Origin: Collybiopsis luxurians FD-317 M1
Taxonomy: Eukaryota > Basidiomycota > Agaricomycetes > Agaricales > Omphalotaceae
Assembly: GCA_000827265.1 (NCBI GenBank)
Contig: KN834810.1
Span: forward strand, 285,594-334,110
Direction: 5' to 3'
Length of the DNA: 48,517 nt
Shown: piece by piece, positions 1 to 9,800 of the stretch
How the letters are laid out: the number at the start of each line of letters is the position of its first letter
How positions within the stretch are numbered: the first letter of the stretch is position 1
Made by a program: the position numbers and the translations under genes
The notes under the pieces: generated by a model
Database searches by the model: none
Told to the model about the DNA's origin: nothing
What the model saw: the letters and a program-made list of their open reading frames with translations, nothing else

Positions 1-217
1 GAACAATGGTAGAAAGAGCTTTTCGGTCTGTACGGAGCCAGGTAGCATATGCCGCAGCGTCAGAGGTATCAGGGATAACAGGATTGTCGGCAATATGGTG
101 GTCATAGTTGAGGTCTGTGAGGATATGTTTCATCCTGACTTTCCAGACAGCGTAATTCTCTGCACCGCGCAGAGGCTCGATTCGGTATACATGGGAATCG
201 GCGGATGAAGAAGACAT
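1..217 (-). CDS. Copia gag polyprotein, N-terminal part (runs off the window)
   Basis: An ATG at 217-215 opens a frame that stays open to the window edge (72 codons). It starts MSSSSADSHVYRIEPL and continues through LRGAENYAVWKVRMKHIL. This matches the start of fungal Copia Gag: a short polar leader, then a (L)xGxNYxxWKxxM block. Gag forms the virus-like particle that packages element RNA. No stop interrupts the visible part, in contrast to the decayed gag at 22562-23053, so this insertion is probably younger. The family call rests on the motif and on the LTR and primer site behind it. Confidence 0.75.
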   Translation of the reverse strand, partial: MSSSSADSHVYRIEPLRGAENYAVWKVRMKHILTDLNYDHHIADNPVIPDTSDAAAYATWLRTDRKALSTIV

Positions 218-363
218 GGTGAATAGAAGGTCGTTGTCGGTGCTAGCGGGATAATCGACGAAAAAGGAAGTTGCGGATCACAACCTGGAGCAAGGCTCAA
301 ACAGGGATACGACGCGGATCAAAGCAGATAATCAACGAGTAGTTTCGGATTAATACAGGGCAC

Positions 364-378
364 CGGGGCCCATAACCT
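364..378 (-). other. Primer-binding site of tRNA-iMet half-molecule type
   Basis: Next to the inner edge of the LTR, the plus strand reads cggggcccataacct; the element strand reads AGGTTATGGGCCCCG. Its core, GGTTATGGGCCC, is the complement of the anticodon arm of eukaryotic initiator tRNA-Met (GGGCCCATAACC). Copia-type elements prime reverse transcription from that internal tRNA segment rather than from the 3' CCA end. This supports both the Copia assignment and the LTR boundary at 379. Confidence 0.75.
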
Positions 379-555
379 GTTGCGCAGGGTTATGGCGAGG
401 ACAACGGAACAGATAGATAGTGTTGTATTTCGTCTACGTACTATACAAGCTTTTATAATAAATATCTATTTTACTAGAATATTCTACGAATATCTAGAGC
501 ACTCCACAGAGTCGCTCCGAGAACTATTGTAGAATATTCTACAATATTCTCAACA
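379..555 (-). repeat. 177-bp Copia LTR, internally palindromic
   Basis: The LTR is bounded by TGTTG (379-383) and CAACA (551-555). It is AT-rich and holds two exact palindromes built on the same core: TAGAATATTCTA at 475-486 and a 22-bp one at 525-546 whose half-site is TATTGTAGAAT. They lie near the U3 side of the element. They could be dyad-type binding sites or hairpins in the transcript. Confidence 0.75.
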
Positions 556-1153
556 CAGAGCAATGCTTCTGGAAGCAAAATCTACATTTGAAAACATTGG
601 TAACCAACTGGGTGCTGCGCAGTGTCTTCGAAGTCTGGGTAACATTTTGGGGATGGAAAACAAGTACCCTGAAGCCAGAGCTATGCTTCTGGGAACAAAA
701 TCTACAATGGAAAATTTTGGGGACCAACTTGGTGCTGCATGGTGTCTGAAAAGTCTGGGTGATCTTTTATGGTTGGAAAGCAAATACCCTGAAGCTAGAG
801 CAGTGCTCGTGGAAGCAAAGTCTGCATTTGATGATATTGGGTCCCAACTGGGTGCTGCAGAGTGCCTTCGGATTCTGGGAAACATTTTCCGGATGGAGAA
901 TAAATATCCTGAGGCCAGAGCGATGCTCCTGGAAGCAAAATCTGCATTCAATAGTATTGGGAACCAGCTTGGTGCCGCACAATGTCTTCAAAGTCTGGGT
1001 AATATTTTGCGGATTGAAAGTAAATATTCAGAAGCCAGAAAAATGCTTCTAGAAGCAAAATCTGCATTTGAAAACATTGGGGACCAGGTTGGTACTACAA
1101 AGTGTCTTCAACTCCTGGATGAAATACCTTCAGTACATTTAAGGCATCCCTAA
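556..1153 (+). pseudogene. C-terminal TPR repeats of a STAND/TPR receptor, cut off by the Copia insertion
   Basis: The frame starts in mid-repeat right after the LTR and ends at TAA 1151-1153. It holds almost five 40-residue tetratricopeptide repeats of the form YPEARAMLLEAKSAF / ENIGNQLGAAQCLQSLGN, identical in type to the C-terminal half of the receptor at 6803-10144. The last repeat is degenerate and ends LRHP. The Met at 563 is a repeat residue, not a start codon. The N-terminal effector and nucleotide-binding parts must lie on the far side of the retrotransposon, outside the window, or be lost. There are no stops in the visible part, so disruption by the insertion looks recent. Without its 5' half it cannot make a receptor. 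Confidence 0.85.
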
Positions 1154-1612
1154 ATAAGTAATCGAGTTATGAATAATTTATGAACGAGTCCATAGCTCTT
1201 CAATGAACATTGGCTCAATGTATATCATATTTCTGTAGTAAAAACTGCGTGAGTAAAATCTTCCAAGGTTCTAAGGTTATTTGTAGGGTTGCATGTATGA
1301 TATGTCAAACATTTTTTTCAATGCTATCCAAATGCTGCTAGCCTGCCACTGTCCATATCTTCTTACAGCACTTTTCTCTTGAAAAGGTGGATCTCAGGCA
1401 GATTTTCAATCTATATTAAGCAAGCAGAATGTCGAGCAACAAAGCTCAGTCGGGACAGCGAAAGTCAGAATCATCAATGTATTCGGAATATCTAAGTGCA
1501 TATACTAACAAATGGGATAAGTATAAGGCGTAGGAACTAAGAAACCGCGACAGAAGTAAATGGTGTGCGCGGCGGCCGAGCAACACTGCGCCGGAATATC
1601 TTAACACAGAAT
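1154..1612. other. 3' flank of the TPR fragment, no gene seen
   Basis: AT-rich sequence after the TPR stop codon. No coding frame, RNA gene or repeat with clear ends was recognised. Confidence 0.5.
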
Positions 1613-1957
1613 TAGTGTTTGAGAGGGGCGGGTCGTGAGGCCAGGTCGGACTGGGTCAGGGTCATAAATTTCCTGATGCAGGTGTCTCAAGTCTGAGGGC
1701 CAAGTCAGCTTAAAGTTGGGTCATGGTGAAGGCATGGGTTGGCCCTAGTGAAGAGAGAAATGAGGCTGAACAGAGAGTAGGGTATTCAGAATAACCATTT
1801 TAACATGCACAATTCTTATAAGAAACATATCCAACCAGTATATGTAGCCCAGCATGAATTCACTTCTGACCCAAGTATTTGGGTTAGCAAAATCCCGGCC
1901 CAGACGCTTGACCCAGCCCAACTCAACCCAGGCCTGACCCTCCCCTTCCCAACACTA
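1613..1957. mobile_element. Degenerate hAT-type MITE (345 bp)
   Basis: The ends form an imperfect inverted repeat: TTAGTGTTTGAGAGGGGCGG on the left and, read inward from the right, TTAGTGTTGGGAAGGGGAGG, with 19 of 23 positions agreeing over the full length. The interior is rich in GGGTC / GACCC words, as in the better preserved element at 2410-3010. The 8 bp outside the ends (cacagaat and agcagaac) share cagaa only, so any target duplication has decayed. There is no coding capacity. Confidence 0.5.
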
Positions 1958-2409
1958 AGCAGAACTGATGGTGAGCATGTAGTAATTATTGAATTTGCTG
2001 CCTGTTGAGCACCTATCAAGACTTCTCTCTACCTGCCCCTTGCCACTAGACATCTTGCCAATCAGTCAAAGCAAACAAAGATCTAATCACTCATTATATT
2101 CAAGACCCTTTCTTGGCCCTTTCCAAAACAGAAGATTAAGAGTAACCTGTATATCATATAGGGCATGCCACTGAACTTTCTTAACAGCTACATCCCATAT
2201 ACGGGATGGATATGACCTGTACCTGCACTGTCTTGACCCTTTAACTTCCAAAATTAAGTACAGGACAGGTACGGGTCTGTATGGGTCCATCTGTATTGTT
2301 CATGACCCGCATAGTTGGGCACGGTGACATGCTGTGATATCATATGATTCATGATGGGTTCACTACCCAGTCCCCAGATAATTGTGGTCTGAAAATTGAT
2401 TGTTGTGGC
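1958..2409. other. Non-coding stretch with an undefined inverted-repeat remnant
   Basis: No gene seen. Around 2213-2290, tgacctgtacctgcactgtc and, further on, gtacaggacaggtacgggt form a loose inverted pair with GGGTC words, suggesting another worn MITE without definable ends. Confidence 0.35.
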
Positions 2410-3010
2410 TAGTGATGGGGAGGGTCGGGTCGGGGAGGGCTTGGGAGGGCTTGGGCTTGACATAATCTGAGCCCTGACCCTGGGCCCAAGCCCGAGGCTC
2501 AAAGCCCAGGGCTTGGGCTCAACATAGTTGTAAAGAAGAACATGATAAATACAAAGTAATTAGGATACTGTTCAGCATTACACATACAAACTACTACACT
2601 GGTGTCTATTCTTCAGCATCAGAATCCAACTCCACCTCAATAAGAAATGATTCATCTTCCTGGACCAAATTTTTTGCAGCTTGCTTGCTTTCTATATCTT
2701 CCATCTTGACAGGCTGTAGAAGCTCCTCCTCTTCTAGTTGAGTTGAAGACTGTAGCTCACATACAATCAACTCTCAATGAATGCCACACTTAACAACTTG
2801 TAGTGCTTCAATAATGTTACCCTTCAGGCAATTATGACACTTAGAAATAGTGATACTTAATTGAGTTCAAGCCCAGGGCTCAGGGCTTTCAAAGATCAAG
2901 CCCGAGCCTTGAGCCCTCTTAAGCCCTGGCATAGGGTCAGGCTTTCTAGGGCTGGGTCGGGTCGGGCCGGGCCGGGCTTTAGGGCTCAAGCCCGACCCTC
3001 CCCATCACCA
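2410..3010. mobile_element. Non-autonomous hAT element (601 bp) with 8-bp target duplication
   Basis: The left end TAGTGATGGGGAGGGTCGGG and right end CCCGACCCTCCCCATCACCA form an inverted repeat with one mismatch. Both are flanked directly by the identical octamer GTTGTGGC (2402-2409 and 3011-3018), the 8-bp target duplication expected of hAT transposition. Subterminal regions are packed with GGGCTTGGGC / GCCCGAGCC words. On the minus strand the interior still reads like the end of a hAT transposase (KCHNCLKGNIIEALQ at about 2800-2845, then an acidic tail ending DSDAEE before a stop near 2607). It is therefore a deletion derivative of an autonomous element rather than a random MITE. Confidence 0.88.
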
Positions 3011-3448
3011 GTTGTGGCACTATCGTGACTCCATATAAACTGGACAGAAGAATGAGACTTGCAAAGCCAATACATTAGTTGACACCTACATGAACAGCAA
3101 CTTTCTGTAGCATTCCAGAGTACTAAATTCACAATGCACAGTATGTTGTATTACTACTACCAAGGCTATGCTTGTGCTTTGTCAATATGGGTCAATGAGT
3201 TGAAAGTTATGATCACTGTATGTATCATGCTTGCACTTGTACTCAAAATCAATTTCATAATCAATTCACAACATTATGATAAACATCTGTGTTAGTCAAG
3301 GGTCAGATGATGCATCCCTGTACTTCTTGTTGTCCCAATTCTGCATCTATATACCACCAGTCCAGCTTCCCCCAGTGACAACCAATGTAGCTGGCAGTGG
3401 AATTAATCCTTTGTGAGTTTTCTTACACACTGGTGCACCATCAGTGTA
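3011..3448. other. Intergenic DNA duplicated at about 10730-11280
   Basis: No gene. Words such as cattatgataaacatctgtg, ctttgtgagtt and cacactggtgcacca recur in the same order after the receptor at 10-11.3 kb. This marks the stretch as part of the tandem segmental duplication that also carries the TPR fragment and the protease fragment. Confidence 0.65.
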
Positions 3449-3817
3449 CTGTACTAATCAGAACACTTTATCAGAGGGTGTGACCTGTGACACATACAAT
3501 GAAATTTTTGTTTTGTCAACCCACAGTGGGACAAATGACAATAAGATTTTGTCACCTGATCTTACATTGTACACACAATTGGAGGCCAAAATTAGGCAGC
3601 ATTGGTTGCTTGAATTAAGAAATCTGCATCAGCAGAATTTGGTGAGAAATAATTGCAAATTTTTCCAAATATTTGAGTGATATCCTGCAGAAAACAGAAT
3701 TGGGCCTGCGACCAACCTTTTCGTCAGTGCTCTCAATGACTAGTGACAACCGTGATATTCTGTCAATCCCAAGGCCTCTGTGACCTGTGACGCGACGAAC
3801 TGTTCTGATTGGTACAG
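3449..3817. mobile_element. 369-bp mariner-like MITE with TA target duplication and a matching empty site
   Basis: The left end CTGTACTAATCAGAACA and the right end read inward CTGTACCAATCAGAACA form a 17-bp inverted repeat with one mismatch, flanked on both sides by TA (3447-3448 and 3818-3819). The duplicate block at 11270-11290 reads cagtgtaccgccaaaatac with no insert, an empty site. TA duplication plus short terminal repeats fits the Tc1/mariner superfamily. The small open frames inside look accidental. The insertion happened after the segmental duplication. Confidence 0.8.
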
Positions 3818-4078
3818 TATTACCAAAATACTCCCAATCATGATACAGTCTCAAGAAAAAAGGAAAAAACTGAGAAAACAAGAGAGAAAAGGAACAAGAT
3901 AACTTGATGAACAGCAGATGCAAAGAAAGCCTGAGCTGTGTGCTGAACTGTACAAGCTACAGAATTTCAGATAGTCTATGTACACAGACCGTATCGCGAG
4001 GAGGGGTAGATCAATACCGCTAATAAACAAATAAATGAACACCGAGTCCGAGAAAAGGAAAACTGGAAACCGACTCAT

Positions 4079-5578
4079 TCGAACCCGCTCATACATATGA
4101 ATATACACTCTGGCTCCCAACACCTCAAGCGTAGTCAGCTTCACGACAGTGTCACTGACATTCGCCCACTGTCGAGACCTATTCGCAGAACCAGGCGGAG
4201 GAGGAAGATTCGCCAAATCGGCTTGCGTGGCTGCAGCTGGTATATCGGATGAATTTGGAAGGGCGGGATATGTAATGTCATCCGAGCTACTAGGTAAGAA
4301 TTACGAATGAGTACGATTCGAATCGAGGATTAGAGTAAACAAAAGAAACTCACCATATTTACCGATATGCACCACCACCGCATAAAGCCGATACATACAC
4401 CTCTCCTTGTGCTCTTTGCTCTTCCTTTTGACCCCAACCCCAACCCCTCCAGACACAGCTCCATGAGCCTTATGCCCCAGCCCAAAATCTTCTTTGTTCA
4501 TCGCTAGAAAAGACTTCAAATAAAATTCTCCGGAAACGCTACATAATCCTTCAGCTTTTTGAACCCGTTCGAAGACTATATGATCAGTTCTTGTTTATCT
4601 GCTGGAATCGCTTGAGGTTGACGACGAGGATCGGGAGAGGGGTGGCGATGAGGTAACGTTTGTATGGTGGACGCGGTAAAAATCTCCAGGCGCTCCTCGA
4701 TACCCGCCAACAGCAACTGTCCCAATTTGAGAAACCATGCGGTCCCTGGAGTCATCGGTATCGAGGTATACAATGACGATGCAGAAGCTCCAGCCGGTAC
4801 CGACGAGCCCACGAATCCCTGCTCATTCCCATTCGAAGGATGGTGTCGGCTTGTAATAGGTTGGCCCCAGAAGCTTGGGACGTGTTCACATCCGCAAGAA
4901 TGGCCCGCAGGTACTCCTCCTTCTCAACCTTGGAAAGTGTGATTCGATGGACTGGGGGAAAGAGACGTCGGTCTCGATTTCGATTTCACGCGCGAAACGA
5001 GATCCTGGGACGCTCGTTTGAGAAAAAGCGGCCGAGAAGATTGAGGTCTCTACGGAGACAGGGAAGGGCGGGAAGGGCGGGAAGGGCGTATTTCGGGTGA
5101 GTCTGAGCTTATGGAACTCAGTCTGCTGGACTCGACGCTTTTGCGAGCTCAAGAACGGGATCCTCTCTCTTTTTCGTTTTCGTTTTCGTTCTCCTTCTTT
5201 CTTTTTCTTTTTCTTCTCCTTCTTTCTTTTTCTTTTTCTTCTCCTTCTTCTCTATCCCAACCGACATACTGATCCTCCGTGATATACGCAGTCCGCCACT
5301 GAGAAGCATGTCCGACAAGAACATGTGAGTAGGGTCGGTTCGTCTTCTTTAGTGATCAATTTCATCAGAGATAGTGTGAAAGCCTCGTACGCGGCCGGGC
5401 TTTTTCTTCTTGACATTCGCAGGTGGCGGCTTATTTCCTATAAAGCAGTTTAGAGGTGAGCTCGGACTAGGTTGCAATTGTCTAGCCACGTACATGAAAT
5501 CCCTCCATGCATATAACATCCTGTAAAATGCGCAAAAGTTCACGAGCATCTTGCCGCGTATAACCGAGGTTTTCTAAG
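4079..5578 (-). pseudogene. Internally deleted copy of the ubiquitin-specific protease
   Basis: Compared with the intact gene at 11667-15435 on the same strand, this copy keeps the last exon (SRQWANVSDTVVKLTTLE), the segment ending KERCMYRLYAVVVHIG, part of the variable linker, and the sequence up to the intron after the QQDAHEF exon. Two large pieces are missing: roughly 12258-13336 joins at about 4660, and 13984-14603 joins at about 5288. The stop codon is also changed: the intact gene reads GTT TGA, this copy GTT CGA. The catalytic Cys exon is absent. A 25-bp perfect tandem duplication (5195-5219 and 5220-5244) has grown in the Lys/Glu-rich segment. CpG is not depleted, unlike the copy at 29-31 kb. 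Confidence 0.85.
5195..5244. repeat. Two perfect copies of a 25-bp CT-rich unit
   Basis: The unit begins ttctttctttttctttttct and ends tctcc, repeated head to tail without change. It lies in the protease pseudogene where the intact gene encodes a Lys/Glu-rich run. It is consistent with replication slippage after loss of constraint. Confidence 0.9.
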
Positions 5579-6802
5579 GTCGAGATAGTTGATAGCGATT
5601 GAAATTAACAATAGTGCTTGGGCAACGGATTGAGCAAGAGACATATGCTGTTGATCGGGAAGCAATGGTTCTTTGGTAGACCTCAGAGTCACGGTAAAAA
5701 ATTAGGCGCCATAAACTGCCCAATCTGATCTCGGCCTTGAAGCTTGAAGCTTGAACGCGGTAAGCTTAAACCTGCGTGGTAATTGACCTCAGAATGAATT
5801 TTATTAATCAAGTACTTCACCTGCGTGGATCCAGCACGCGTATCAGGAGCTCACAGGTCAGACCTCCACAACCACGACGCATGAAAGAATGTATGCCATC
5901 CTCTTGTTCATGATACTCTGCACTTTCGAAGCCAGAAAGGAGATATCCATGTATCAATGAGGTGATAGTCACATATCCGATCAGCTGTATCGAATCCATT
6001 TGACTCATCGCTGCTGTTCCTCTGGCTACGCTAGACTGGACCTCGGCATCTCGGGCCCGAAGCGCAATTCCACTGTTTCTGAAACGTCCTCCTAGTAAAT
6101 GCCTATTGTAGCAGGGTAAATTGACTTTCGGTGGTCAAGCGACGTTTTCCCGTGAACCGCGTCCCCACACGCAGGTGCAGGGTCTTCGAAAGAGGAGGAT
6201 ATGTCCATGCTGCTGCATGTCGTGGAAATTACTCTAAGAGCATCCTCCGCCAATGTCTGCTCATGAAATTCCTGAGCAAGTTCTCAACTATTATATCCTG
6301 TCTTCGCTTCACCTGCCCATATTCCTTGACAGAAATATGATTCCACGGCTTAAGGCGCTTTCTGCGTCGAATCATCCCCTGAAAACGTCGCTTTTACCTA
6401 ACGCAAAGGAAAACCTTTCCATTTCGATGTCTTAAGCATTCTGTCCTCTTTTCCGTCCTGAACGTCCTTCCTTGTGAGACAAGAGACGAAATAGACTCAC
6501 CACAACGCTTCGGATCTCAGATCTACATACCCTTTGCCTAAGCCGTCTCCAGCCCGCCCAATACTTGCGGAATTGCCTCATTCGTTTCCTCGTTTAATAT
6601 GGACATTTCGGGCGCAGATTTGAGAATATGAATCGAAATGATCAGAGCGATGCGAGCCCCGATAATACTCCGATATGTGAAGCAACGTCCGACAGCTACA
6701 CCGCATTTCAATTACAATTGATTCGATTGAAGGTGTCGAGCGTGCGAGACCGTTATAACGTGACAATTGCATCTTGAACTTGTACCTCCATCATCTCCGC
6801 TC
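5579..6802. other. Upstream region of the STAND/TPR receptor, no gene recognised
   Basis: Between the protease fragment and the receptor start codon. CpG content is ordinary, in contrast to the receptor. Open frames of 60-70 codons occur on both strands but show no motif, no paralogue in the window and no splice-linked partner. The promoter of the receptor should lie in the last few hundred bases; no clear TATA box was seen. Confidence 0.5.
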
Positions 6803-9800
6803 ATGTTCGGTCAAGCCCAACAGTTTTCTATCCACGGCAGCCAGTTTATTTATAATGCCGGTAGTGGGACACAACCTGCAAGCCAGAATCCCATAATTAC
6901 ATATGAGTAAGCTCTCGAATATTTCATAATATTCTGAATCTAGGAGTAATAGATATAAAGACAGATTAAATTGAAAACCCCAACTGCCCCCGCTGTCTTT
7001 ACTGGAAGAGATGAGCTGGTTGCAGAAGCTGTTCAGGAACTGTGCCACAATGATCCTGCCCATTTGGCTATTTTGGGTGCCGGCGGGATGGGAAAAACTG
7101 CCTTGGCATTGCACATTCTCAAGAACGATCAAGTCAAGGAAAAATTTGGAGATAAAATTTATTTCATTCCTTGCGAAATGTGTTCAGATGCGCAAGGCCT
7201 CCTTCAAATATTGATCCAAACAATGCAGTTATCAGTCCCACAGGGAAAAACTGGATATGACATGCTAGAGACCTATTTTGCATTTTCTCAAAGGTCTATT
7301 TTACTGGTGCTGGATAACTTTGAAACACCTTGGTATCTGGCCAGCGATCAAGGTGCTGTTCAAAATGTAGTTGATGTCATATTGGACCAAAGGAAGGTTT
7401 CTGTAATCCTGACCATGAGAGCAGCTGATGGACCAGGGAACAGGACTTGGGTCAAATTGGGTGGAGATTCAGGATTACCTCCACTGAAGTTGGACAAAGC
7501 CAGACAGGCTTTTATGTTGATTTCCAACTCTCAAAATGAGAATGTGAAAATGTTAAATTGGATTTTGATGCAGGTGGAATGTATGCCTCTTGCAATTCTT
7601 TTGATTGCACAGCTTAGGAAGAAAAGGTTGACATTGGATACTTTGATTGAGGAGTGGAAGGATCAAAAAACTAAGATGCTGCAGAATGGCCAGAAAGAAA
7701 GTAGACTCACAAGTGTAGCTGTTTCAATTGGCTTATCACTTCAAATGCTAGAAAAACAAAATACAGGATGTATCAAATTGCTACCAATTTTATCCTACCT
7801 TCCAAATGGAGTACCAATGTGGCAGGAACAATTAAATAAACTAGTCCCCCAAATTAATCACATGGCTGTGAAGATACTAGTCATTCAACTTCTTGATCTT
7901 GCTCTAATCTATCAGGAAAATGGAACACTAAAAATGCTTTCACCAATTCAGGAATATGTACAGATAAAATACCCAGCACAGAAAGAACATCTGAACCAAA
8001 TGGGAGAGTACTATGTGGAATTGGTGAAAGAGTGTAAGCTGCTGGCAAGTGGAAGTCAGCCTATTATTGAGCAGCACATTACAAACATTGTAAAAGTACT
8101 TGGAGTGCAAATTCAAATTTCGGCCAATGAAAGCTATTTGGATGCATGTAACTCAGTCTTTAGATACACTAAATTTTGCCCGGTAACCTTAGTATTAATT
8201 GATATTGCTCTGAGGCAGAAGTGGGTTAAAATGCAAGGTAATTTCAGGAGGATAAAACTGAGATCTGAAAGAGTAAACATGTTAAGATGGATGGGCCGAT
8301 TTGAGGAAGCAAAAAAGGAAATAAAAAGAATACAATCTGGCTTGTTATCTGATCTGAGAAATGATATGAACTACAGTTTGTCTAGAAAGATTACAAGAAT
8401 GACAATGAAAATTCAATGCTTTCACATACTGGGTGAAATTTCTCAAATGGAAAGTAAATATGCTGAAGCAAAGGAAATGTTTATGGGAGCAAAGTTTGCA
8501 TTTGAAAAAATTGGGGACCAGCTTGGTGCTGCACGATGTCTTCAAAGTCTTGGTAATATTTTGCCAATAGAAAGTAAATACATTGAAGCCAGAGCAATTC
8601 TTCTAGAAGCAAAATCCACATTTGAGAACATTGGGAACCAGGTTGGTGCTGCGCAGTGTCTTCAAAGTCTGGGTGACATTTGGCGTGTGCAAGGCAGATA
8701 CCCTGAAGCCAGAACAATGCTTCTAGAAGCAAAATCTGCATTTGATAAGATTGGGGCTCAATTAGATGCTGCACGGTGTATTCAAAGTTTGGGAGAAATC
8801 TTGTGGATGGAAAATCATTATCCTGAAGCCAGAGCAATGATTCTGGAAGCAAAATCTACATTTGAAAACTTTGGGTTCCAGCTTGGTGCTGCACAGTGTC
8901 TTCGCAGTCTGGGTGATATTCTGCAGATGCAAAACAAATACATTGAAGCTAGAGAAGTGCTCCTGGAGGCAAAATCTGCATTTGAAATTTTTGGGGAGCA
9001 ACTTGGGGTTGGACAGTGTCTTCGAAGTCTGGGTGAAACTTGGGGGATGCAAAATAAATACTCTGAAGCTAGAGTGATGCTTTTGGAAGCAAAGTCTGCA
9101 TTTGAGGGTATTGGGGACCAACTCAGTGCTGCAGGATGTATGAAAAGTCTGGGGGACATTTTACAAATGCAAAACAGATACCCAGAAGCCAGAGCAATCC
9201 TCTTGGAAGCAAAATCTGCAATGGAAAGTTTTGGGGACCAATTTGGTGCTGCATGGTGTCTTCAAAGTCTGGGTGACCTTTGGTGGATGGAAAACAAATA
9301 CCCTGAAGCCAAAGCACTTCTTGTGGAAGCAAAATCTGTGTTTGAAAATGTTGGGTCTCAACTTGGTGCTACAGAGTGTCTGAAAAGTTTGGGTAAAATT
9401 TTGCAGTTGGAAAATAAATACCCAGCAGCCGCGACAATGCTTATGGAAGCAAAATCTGCATTTGAGAACATTGGGAACCAGCTTGGTGCTGCACAGTGTC
9501 TCCAGTGTCTGGGTGACATTCGGTGCATGCAAAGCAGATACCCTGAAGCCAGAGCAATGGTTCTGGAGGCCAAATCTATATTTGAAATTGTTGGGTCTCA
9601 GCTAGGTGCTGCAGAATGCCTTCGAATTCTGGGCAACATTCTGCGGATGGAAAACCACTCTGAAGCCAAAGCAACACTTTTGCAAGCAAAATTTGCATTT
9701 GAAAACATTAGCTCCCAGCTTGGTTCTGCAAAATGTCTCCAAGATCTCGCTGGCATTTCTTACTTGGAAGATAGATACCCTGAAGCTAGAGCACTGCTTC

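Larger units (their letters stand above)
1..555 (-). mobile_element. 5' end of a Ty1/Copia-type LTR retrotransposon
   Basis: Read on the minus strand, the element runs LTR (379-555), primer-binding site (about 364-378), a leader of roughly 150 bp, then the start of gag (217 down to the window edge). The LTR has matched termini, TGTTG on one side and CAACA on the other. Plus-strand base 556 resumes in frame with a TPR repeat (cagagcaatg, where neighbouring repeats read gccagagcaatg), so the element sits inside a receptor gene. CAGAG at 556-560 is the expected target-site duplication; its partner lies outside the window. Pol and the second LTR are also outside, so activity cannot be judged. Confidence 0.85.

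Noticed and set aside
550..951. Long antisense open frames across the TPR repeats (also 8481-9895)
   Set aside because: They are shadows produced by the codon use of the repeats; they are repeated with the same period and have no independent signals.
3444..3680. 78-codon frame inside the mariner-like MITE as a gene
   Set aside because: No transposase motif; it starts outside the element boundary and the empty site shows the element is an insertion.
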